Positions 56,324-64,000 of a stretch of 64,000 nt of DNA are shown in pieces. Position 1 is the stretch's first letter. Every line of letters starts with the position of its first letter. The DNA is from Petunia secreta. Its lineage: Eukaryota > Streptophyta > Magnoliopsida > Solanales > Solanaceae. The DNA lies in assembly GCA_029990175.1 (NCBI GenBank), contig JARKIP010000474.1, forward strand, positions 62,001 through 126,000. The letters are read 5' to 3'. Below the pieces are notes generated by a model. That model was not told where the DNA came from and did no database searches. It saw only the letters and a program-made list of their open reading frames with translations. A program made the position numbers and the translations under genes.

Positions 56324-57686
56324 TTAGTCATTTATATCTTTGACGGCAAAATAAAACCTTAATTTAGGTCTGTAATATTTGGATAATTTTTTAAGTTTTA
56401 TTTTTGTATGTTATTATGGATGGATAACTTTTGTTTTGTTAGCCAAGAAGTGAATGGATAATTACTTAATATGTGTTTATATGGATTACCTTATGTTTTA
56501 GTAGCAGTGTATTTTTGTTATGTTAAAATATTCAGAATTCAAACAAACATTCAAATAGTATATATTTGTTAATTGTTCAGTATTCAAACTGCAAATGATA
56601 GAGTAAGAAATTAATATTAAATGATTAACTAAAAGATGTTCCAGAATGACTGAAAGTTGTTCCAAGCATAACAGCAGATTTGTTCCAAACTTCTAAAATT
56701 CATAGTGTAAAGGATTAACATAAACGATGTTCCAGAACGACCAGTCGTTCTATACATAAGAACAGATTTTCCAAACTGATATAATTTATACACTGATGTC
56801 CAGAACTAGGCAAAGATATTCTTGATTGATCAAAGATTTTATCGCTTTACAAAGGTATGCTAATTAAATTAGCATTCAAACAAAGAAATTACATAATAAA
56901 TTTTCATATAAACATCCAAAATAAAATCAAAATAAACATAAACATTCAAACTTAGGGTGAAGATATTGATGAGTAATAATCAAGGTAATGAAGTCCCTTA
57001 TCAGCAAGTATACCTTTAAACATTCTCTTTACCCTTCTTATTTCTTTCTTTATCCTTCTGACGTCCTTCTTGTAATCATGGAAGAAATACTCGAACTTAA
57101 ACTTTCAACCTACATTTCCGCCTTAAGTTGTTCCAAAATATTATTCGACCGTTCAGCATGTGCGAATCTGGTGCTTCATGTGTGTTTTGCCTTGAAGTAT
57201 TTGCTCCTCTTGTTCTTAGTCGACAAGCCATTTTGTAATGTTTTTATTATTGTTGTTTGTTGTTGAATTTGTATTGCAATGGTTTGATTGTGTGTTGAGT
57301 ATTTATAGGAGTAAAGAGGTAACTGAAACGTCTGTTTGGAAGTGATTGTTGATGGAACTTGTAACCGTTTGTGTATTGTACTCGTTCTGTGTACTTTTTG
57401 GTATTTGAGGCAACTGTTCATTGTAGTCGTTCTGTGTACATTTCGTATTTCGAATGTTCTGTTTCGAACGTCATCTGATAGTTTGGAACGCCTCTTATAT
57501 TGGGTAGGATGTTCCGAATGTATTTTGTTGATCTAGCCCAACCTCATGAACAACACTTATATTGGGCGCGTGAACAACATTTTTATACCAACGGTAATTA
57601 AAAAAAACCACCCAACACCATTATATATCCGTTCATTTTTAATCAAACAAAATTATAAAAATAAATCCAACATCTGTTATATTAAA
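56324..57686. other. Non-coding MULE segment rich in the short palindrome
   Basis: Motif-like sites occur near 56638, 56692, 56729, 57454 and 57510. A minus-strand open stretch around 57100-56955 (EYFFHDYKKDVRRIKKEIRRVKRM) may be the last exon of another MULE gene, but I do not recognise it. Confidence 0.4.
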
Positions 57687-57854
57687 ATGTCTAGTAGATC
57701 CATTAATAGTGGCAGTGTAGTACCATTTTGTCAATGTGGAGATTATGCGAAGTTAACAATATCGTGGACTCAAGCGCAAACCAAAGAAGGAGGTTTTATG
57801 AGTGCAAATCTTGACAGGTTAGTTGATGGGTTTGTAAAACTTTTAGTAGTGTGA
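57687..57854 (+). CDS. GRF-type zinc finger ORF fragment in the MULE
   Basis: From the ATG at 57687 the peptide MSSRSINSGSVVPFCQCGDYAKLTISWTQ follows the start of GRF fingers (C-x-C-G, then Ser-Trp-Thr). The last Cys of the finger is not seen, and the frame ends 56 residues in. The finger may be completed in a downstream exon lost to the minisatellite. GRF-finger ORFs are frequent near plant DNA transposons. Confidence 0.5.
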   Translation: MSSRSINSGSVVPFCQCGDYAKLTISWTQAQTKEGGFMSANLDRLVDGFVKLLVV

Positions 57855-58101
57855 AATTTCTTCAACTTGTTATGTTGTCAAGTAAATTGTGATTGTAACT
57901 TATGTCGTTCCGCACGAACCAATAAACTATCCAAACTACTACATATATGTTCTGAACAGTTGTAAAATTATACAATGAAGATAGTAACATTAAATTAGAG
58001 CATTCCGAACGACTGCATAAATGTGACATAAATCACTAAGATGTTCGAAACAACTCTTTAAAAAATGGAACATCTAAGATATGTTCCAAACATTAGATAA
58101 A

Positions 58102-58577
58102 TCACTCTAACTTGTATAATTGGTCATGTGTAGTGATAATCATCATCATTTGTCACTCTAACTAGTAGAATTGGTCATATCTAGTGATAATCATCATCAT
58201 TTGTCACTCTAACTAGTATAATTGGTCATGTCTAGTGATAATCATCATCAGTTGTCACTCTAACTTGTATAATTGGTCATGTCTAGTGATAATCATCATT
58301 ATTTCGCTCTCTAATTAGCACAATTGGTCATATGTTGTGATAATCATCATCATTTGTCGCTCTAACTAGTATAATTGGTCATGTAGTGATATCATCATCA
58401 TTTGTCGCTCTAACTTGTATAATTGATCAGTTCTAGTAATAATCATCATCACTTGTCACTCTAACTTGTATAATTGGTCATGTCTAGTGATATTCATCAT
58501 CATTTGTCACTCTAGCTTGTATAATTGGTGATGTCTAGTGATAATCATCATCATTTGTCACTCTAACTAGTATAATT
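58102..58577 (+). repeat. 51-bp minisatellite, interrupted by a solo LTR
   Basis: About ten units of TCACTCTAACTWGTATAATTGGTCATG...TAATCATCATCATTTG, each 49-53 bp. Two further units lie at 59401-59492 behind the solo LTR. Confidence 0.9.
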
Positions 58578-59400
58578 TGATGCGGAAAAAACTACCACAA
58601 GACCCTTCATTAGAAGTCAAGCCAAGGCAATCCATGATGCTCACCTTCAATTGGTATGGAAAGGCTTGGACGTGGAAGATGAGCGCTCCGGAACCACCTT
58701 GAAAATCATACATTGGAGCGCCATGGAAGGAGGACTGCTTAGGCTACAAGGGGAGCCACCCCAAGCTCATTTTAAAGCACCCCAACACATCCCAGGAGGA
58801 GGTAGAGCGCCAACATGAAAAGCGGGGCGAATTTAGCTAAGTATGGAATTCCCCTACTCTCTGAAGTTGGGAGGGTGGACCGCCCCTCTTCAAGGGCGGG
58901 CACCCCAAGCACACTGAGACAAAGGGCGGGCGCCCCTCTGCAGAGGGTGGAGCGCCCCAAGCCATTCTCAAGCCATCCAAAAATTCCATCTTTTGTTGTG
59001 TAATTCCAACTTTAACCCTAACTTACTTCTATTGTTTAAACCTACTTTGGCGGGTAATTTAGACATTTCATTTCATGTTGTAGAAGACTATAAGAGTATT
59101 CATTATGTCTTGAATTCATTACACTACTTTGAATACACAAAAGCTCTAGAGAATTCTCTTAATTGAAACCTATGAATTTTGGCTTGATTTTAATTGGACG
59201 ATTCCAAGTTGAACATCAAACCTTTCCGATTATTCTATTTGCAAGGGCCTCATGATTCTTGAGGATAGTTTCATAGCGTAGGTGATTCTTTGCCAGCATT
59301 GGGGTGTAATGAAACATTATTCTTCGTTGCTACTTGAACAATCGTATGAGTCTCGTCTCGTTTTTATCTCTTTTCCGCTTTCGTAGTTTACCCTACATCA
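58578..59400 (+). repeat. Solo LTR of the A/F family
   Basis: 823 bp with ends TGATGC and ACATCA. TAATT repeats on both sides (58573-58577, 59401-59405). The end region (CTCGTCTCGTTTTTATCTC, TTTCGTAG) matches that of A. The first 200 bp still read as the pol tail (RSQAKAIHDAHLQLVWKGLD). GC-rich palindromes at 58867-58965 are of the GGCGGACCGCC kind. Confidence 0.9.
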
Positions 59401-59570
59401 TAATTGGTCATGTGTTGTGATAATCATCATCATTTGTCACTCTAACTTGTATAATTGATCATGTCTAGTGATAATCACTATCATTTGTCACTCGAGCATA
59501 CTGTAATCGTTCCAAACGATTAGGTGAACAAGCTGGAACATAACTTAGATGTTCCAAACGAATTCGTTTT

Positions 59571-59617
59571 TGGGTTAGGATTGGGTTTTGGGTTTTGGGG
59601 TTTGGGGTTTGAGGTCA
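59571..59617 (+). repeat. G-rich, telomere-like stretch
   Basis: Five runs of three or four G separated by TTAGGATT, TTTT, TTTT and TTT. It could form a G-quadruplex. It is not a regular TTTAGGG array. Confidence 0.6.
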
Positions 59618-59920
59618 ACGTGTTCCGAACGATAATGAAAATATTCTTAAATATTCAGAAAAGTAAGGAGTATTTTATATTTAGCGGCCGTTCGAAACGT
59701 CTTATCATAATGTCTTAAACAACTATAATATGTTGTGAATGATAAGATCAAATATGTGCACAGCATAAACTAAAACGGTATAAAGCAAAATTTAATGACA
59801 ACAACATAGATTACATAAATTGTACAAGTAGGATGAAAAGTCCATTATGCAATCAAATAACAAGAAATGAACGATATTGTTCAAACTTTACAAGTAGGAC
59901 GAAACGTCTAATTCACAAAT

Positions 59921-60600
59921 TCAATTTGTAGGCTGATTTTTAGCTTCAGTTCCACTACGACAACCGGGACATGTAGTTCTTTTGTGATCATATCTCTTGC
60001 CGTTGCCATATCTATTTTTCCTCTTTGGAAGACCTTCCCCAATAGATCGAATCTGGTTAACCCTTCTCCTTCCAGGCTTGTTCGGCTTTCGGGGCGGAGG
60101 AACTAGATAAATTATTTCATCAAGAGGGTGCCCATGATGCTTCAGCTCGTACTGCATTGACTAGGCAAGGATGTATGCTTGTGTTGTGTAATATCAGAAG
60201 TGTAGTCATAACTCTACTTCCCTATTCATCACCATGCAATTCCCTAATCGTTGCCATAGCATGTTTACAAGGCAACTGATCAAGATCAAACTTCCTACAC
60301 GTACATGTCCTCTGATGTAGATCAACTTCTGCCTCAAATCCTGGACTAATGATTTTGAAAGCATAAGCCCCCTTCCTAGAGACAACTAACTTATTTCCCA
60401 AATCAGTATTCTTCCTTATTTTAGTTTCAATTCCTCACACTTAAGTTTGAGTGGTTGAATACTCCGTAACCCTCGTGTGGAATTTTTCTGCAAAGTTCCT
60501 ACCTATATCTTTAAAGAGGGCAGCAATGGGGTATACTCTTTGATCCTTCAGCATAGAATTAACGGACTCAGCTATGTTTGATGCCATAACTGCAAATCTA
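59921..60600 (-). pseudogene. MURA transposase C-terminal remnant
   Basis: On the minus strand: VMASNIAESVNSMLKDQRVYPIAALF (about 60590-60515), then a SWIM zinc finger CTCRKFDLDQLPCKHAMA (about 60310-60255), then a basic Pro-rich tail ending at 59921. This order is that of plant MuDR/MURA transposases. Stops interrupt it, and the N-terminal DDE part is not in the window, probably beyond element F. Confidence 0.82.
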
Positions 60601-60873
60601 TATAAAAACAACTATGAATTATGCTTTCTTTAGCAAAAAAAAAAAAGAGATGTTCCTAACATTAAAACAAAAGTCCAAAACGACGGGAAGGACGTTTGGA
60701 ACATCATCAAGGAAAAAAGTAAGCATAATAATAGATGTTCAAGACATCGCTAGGATGTTCGAAATACCAAGAAGGACGTTTGGAACAGAATAGCAGCAAA
60801 ACATAACAGTAATATGAGACATTTTATTGATAGTTTACCTGTTTCCTGGGAAATGTAATATGGTACATCTATG
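60601..60873. other. MULE intron or spacer left of element F
   Basis: Four copies of the GTTTGGAACATC/GTTCGAAAT motif; no coding sequence. The left target duplication of F should be CTATG (60869-60873). Confidence 0.5.
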
Positions 60874-61622
60874 TGATGCAATCGAAAATACGAAAGCGAT
60901 AAAGAGATAAAAACGAGACGAGACTCACACTAAAGTTCAAGTAGCAACGAAGAACTTCATCCGTTACACCCCGAACGATTGGCAAGAATCACCTAATGCT
61001 ATGCAACTATCCTCAAGAGTCACGTGGCTCGAGCAAATAGAATGATCAGAGACGGATTGAAGAGCAACTTGGATTCATCCAATTGATTCAAGCCAAAATG
61101 GTTACAAGGTTCAAGAGTAATGCTCATTAATGTTTTTGTGTTCAAAGTAAGCTAAAAAGCAATAAATGAGAGAGGGGTGTATTTATAACACCTCTTTACA
61201 ATGTTTTCCTGCATTCTGGTCCGTATCAGCTAAAGTGTTCATCGCGATCGCGCAGAAGTATATGCGATCGCGAGGCACACTTAAGAGCACTGCGCGCGAT
61301 CGCGCGAGACAAGACGCGATAGCAAAGACAAAAGATTCCCTCTTCGCGATCGCGAAGTGATGCACGCGATCGCGAAGAACAAAAGTCCAGCGTCAGGCAG
61401 TAAGCTCAGCAGGTGCTCCCCTATTTTGCCCTGTTTTGCTCCCCTGCTTCCTGCACTGTTTCCTGCCCTGTTTCCACATGGATTGAGCTCCAATGCATTA
61501 TCTTTAAGTCCTCTCCCGAGCTCGTATCATCCACGCCTCTCCAAACCAAGTGTAGGTGAGTTTCTTGTATATCCTTGGCTTGACTTCGAGTGAATGGTCT
61601 CGATGCAATTTGGGTTGCATCA
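60874..61622 (-). repeat. 3' LTR of element F
   Basis: 749 bp, TGATGC/GCATCA ends. Six GCGATCGC-centred palindromes at about 61241-61378. Confidence 0.92.
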
Positions 61623-61756
61623 TCCTCCCCTTCTTGAGAAGATTTCGTCCTCGAAATTAAGGCGTCCTCCTCCAAGGTATCATTACCTACATCAAAAGAA
61701 GTCAAGTCACTAACATTGAAAGTAGTCGATACATTGTACTCACCGGGCAAATCTAT
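61421..61756 (-). pseudogene. Element F pol tail, reading into the LTR
   Basis: NNAYVIDLPGEYNV, FNVSDL and ISRTKSSQEGEDD lead through the polypurine tract (61657-61623) into the LTR with RPFTRSQAKDIQETHLHLVW. It stops at 61421. A one-base loss near 61775 separates it from the integrase frame. Confidence 0.8.
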
Positions 61757-62985
61757 CACATAGGCATTGTTGTGATCTTCGACAACACTTGGAATGGGCC
61801 ATCGCCCCTTGGTGCCAACTTCCCTTTCCGTTGGTTGGGAAACCTTTCCTTGCGGAAATGCACCCAAACCCAATCGCCCTTCTTGAAGTCCACCTTCTTT
61901 CTTCCCTTGTTTTTCTTGGTTGCTATCTTCTCATAGGCCTCCTCCAAAGTCTTCCGCACCTTGGCGTGAAGTTCAAGCAATGCCTTGGCCCGAGCTTTAC
62001 CTTCAAAATCAACAACCACATCCCTTGGCAAAGGGGAAAGATCAAGAGGAATTAAAGGGTTAAAACCATAAACACACTCGAATGGAGTCATGCCAATCAT
62101 GCGATGTAAAGTGCGGTTATATGCAAACTCCATGAGTGGTAGCTTATCAATCCAAGTCCCGGCCTTTCCTTTGGTCATAGCTCTAAGTAGGGCTCCCAAA
62201 GTCCGGTTCACCACCTCGATTTGCCCATCGGTTTGAGGGTGGTGGGACATGGAGAAGAGAAACTTGGCGCCAAGAGCACCCCACAAACACTTCCAAAAAT
62301 GGCTAAGGAACATGGAGTCCCTATCACTAACAATGGTGCGCGGCACCCCATGCAATTTCATAACATTATCAATAAACAAGGAAGCCACATGTTGTGCATC
62401 ATTAGTCTTTTTGCACTGAATGAAGTGAACTATTTTGGAGAAACGATCAACGACAACATAAATGCTATCGTGTCCTCCTCTAGTCCGGGGCAAGGCCATA
62501 ACAAAATCCATAGAAAGATCAACCCACGGACTAGTAGGTACGGGTAAAGGAGTGTATAAACCATGGTTGTTGGATCTAGACTTGGCCTTCTTGCAATCCA
62601 AGCAAGAATTGCAAAATTTTTCCACAAGGGGCCTCATTTTCGGCCAATGGAATTGTTCTTTAATTATGGCCAAAGTCTTGTCCACCCCAAAGTGATCCAT
62701 CAAGCCCCCGCAATGCGCTTCTTGAACTACCACATCTCTCCAAGAGGACTCGGGGACACACACTCTCCCATTCTTGAAAATGTAGCCATCTACCCATTGG
62801 TACTTTTCCACTCTTTTCCCACTCACTAGAGCATCATGAATGCTCTTGAGCTTTGGGTCATGAGCATACAATGATTTGATGCTTTCAAAACCCATAAGTC
62901 TAGAAGCGAGAGTGGTAGCAAGAGCGAATTTTCTAGAAAGCGCATCGGCCACAACATTGTCCTTACCCTTTTTGTAATGAATCAC
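61757..62985 (-). pseudogene. Element F integrase
   Basis: HCGGLMDHFGVDKT ... CNSCLDCKKAKS is the HHCC finger. The DDE core has WVDLSMDFVM, TIVSDRDSMF and TDGQIEVVNRTLG. The basic KKGDWVWVHFRKERFP tail follows. Internally open over 1.2 kb. The 5' side joins RNase H through a two-base deletion near 62990. Confidence 0.88.
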
Positions 62986-62999
62986 ATAAGGGAAGACTC

Positions 63000-63345
63000 A
63001 ATGAACTCCACCCACTTGGCATGTCTCTTGTTCAACTTTTCTAGGCCTCTTAGATGCTTGAGTGACTCATGGTCACTCTTGATCACAAATTCCCGAGGCC
63101 ATAGATAGCCAATGGGCTAGAGCTCTCACGAGGGCATACAACTCCTTGTCATACGTGGAGTAATTCAAGGTTGCGCCCTTCAACTTCTCACTAAAGTAGT
63201 CTATGGGTTTTCCATCTTGCATTAAAACACCATCAATTCCCACCCCCGAGGCATCACATTCAACCTCAAATGCCTTTCCAAAGTCGGGCAATTGCAATTG
63301 AGGGGCGGTACTCAACCTACCTTTTAATTCTTGGAAGGCCTTCTC
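63000..63345 (-). pseudogene. Element F RNase H
   Basis: ECDASGVGIDGVLMQ and NYSTYDKELYALVRALAHW are readable. An 8-bp deletion near 63110, relative to element A, then breaks the frame. Confidence 0.82.
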
Positions 63346-63996
63346 TTAAGGCTCTCCCCACACAAAAGGCTTGTCCTTCTTCACCAATTCGGTGAGCGGA
63401 GCGGCAATGGAGCTAAAGTCTTTCACAAATCGTCTATAAAAACTAGCAAGACCATGAAAGCTCCTCACTTGAGTCACGGTAGTGGGAGTAGGCCAATCAC
63501 GAATGGCCTCTACCTTAGACTCATCTACTTCCACTCCTTGGGCACTCACAACGAACCCAAGAAAGACTACCTTTTCAACACCAAAGGCACACTTCTTAAA
63601 ATTAGCATAGAGCTTTTCGGCTCTCAACACCTCAAGCACTTGCCTTAAGTGATCAACATGGTCGTCTATTGATTTGCTATATATCAATATATCGTCAAAG
63701 TAGACGACCACGAACTTATTGATGAATGGCTTTAGCACGTGGTTCATTAGCCTCATGAAAGTGCTAGGTGCGTTGGAAAGGCCAAAGGGCATAACCAACA
63801 ATTCATATAGACCAAACTTGGTCTTGAATGCGGTTTTCCATTCATCCCCGGGTTTCATCCGGATTTGATGGTAACCGGACCTAAGGTCTATCTTCGAAAA
63901 GATGCTAGAACCACTAAGCTCATCCAACATGTCATCCAAACGAGGTATGGGATGTCGATATTTTACCGTAATCTTGTTGACCGCACGACAATCCAC
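63346..63996 (-). pseudogene. Element F reverse transcriptase (part)
   Basis: It covers VDCRAVNKITVKYRHPIPR to KKDKPFVWGEP, with the catalytic YFDD box and MPFGLSNAPSTFMRLMN. It ends in TAA at 63346-63348, where element A has CAA (Gln). The N-terminal part is outside the window. Confidence 0.9.
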
Positions 63997-64000
63997 ACAC

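Larger units (their letters stand above)
51821..60873. mobile_element. Decayed VANDAL/KI-type Mutator-like element (minimum extent)
   Basis: It contains a plus-strand DUF1985-Ulp1 gene, a GRF-finger ORF and a minus-strand MURA transposase remnant. The start given is the first copy of a short palindromic motif (GTTCCGAAC-like) that recurs more than 30 times through its non-coding parts. The true ends are unknown. The right part is lost behind element F at 60874. MULEs pairing MURA with a DUF1985/Ulp1 protein are known in Arabidopsis, melon and others. Confidence 0.75.
60874..64000 (-). mobile_element. Element F: A-family gypsy retrotransposon, inverted, cut by the window end
   Basis: Minus-strand 3' LTR (61622-60874), polypurine block, integrase, RNase H and RT are seen; the 5' part lies beyond 64000. 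Protein-level similarity to A is high throughout. It has its own breaks: a stop in RT and three small deletions. A and F are therefore independent copies. Confidence 0.92.

Noticed and set aside
58102..58577. CRISPR-like regular repeats
   Set aside because: Units are contiguous diverged tandem copies without spacers, in a plant genome.

Overview
This window is nuclear DNA of a flowering plant. It has GT-AG spliced genes, plant Ty1/copia and Ty3/gypsy LTR retrotransposons, a Mutator-like (MULE) element and one plant laccase. Two fragments resembling the tRNA-derived TS SINEs (TTG-ended) suggest Solanaceae or a close relative; that is an inference. The only intact host gene I can support is the laccase at 45883-48114 on the minus strand: six exons, 570 aa, all splice frames consistent.

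Layout. (1) 1-25240 is a nest four deep. Element D (minus strand, 22018-25240) was hit by element B (plus, 16391-22017). The 5' LTR of B was hit by a Sirevirus-like copia element (plus, 1-16390). The gag of that copia was hit by gypsy element A (plus, 762-8383, TSD AGGGA). (2) 25616-26893 is a Mutator-type foldback element with a perfect 10-bp TSD. (3) 27557-45514 is a Tat-lineage gypsy element E (TSD AGACT) with an antisense, apparently spliced gene. A very young RT-less LTR element C (32028-37595, TSD CATGC, one LTR mismatch seen) sits inside its reverse transcriptase. (4) The laccase and about 3.5 kb of upstream DNA with SINE remnants follow. (5) 51.8-60.9 kb is a decayed MULE carrying a DUF1985-Ulp1 gene, a GRF-finger ORF and a MURA transposase remnant. 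It is hit by a solo LTR (58578-59400, TSD TAATT) and on the right by gypsy element F (60874 to the window end, minus strand).

How they relate. A, F and the solo LTR share a pol reading frame that runs through the polypurine tract into the 3' LTR. B, C and D form a second family with the same primer site, terminal bases and (in B and C) the same polypurine block. They carry no reverse transcriptase or integrase, only one long ORF with a decayed retropepsin and, in B and C, a duplicated hydrophobic tail. Such elements must be moved in trans.

The most interesting signal is that several families carry their own dispersed short palindrome: GGAACWGTTCC-like in the copia element (in all three codon phases), GTTC-N-RAAC-like in non-coding parts of the MULE, CGCGATCGCG in the LTR and leader of A/F, and GGCGGASCGCC-like in the LTR and leader of B/C/D. 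In the MULE this resembles the motif arrays read by VANC anti-silencing proteins of Arabidopsis VANDAL elements, which to my knowledge also carry DUF1985. All comparisons were made by eye.
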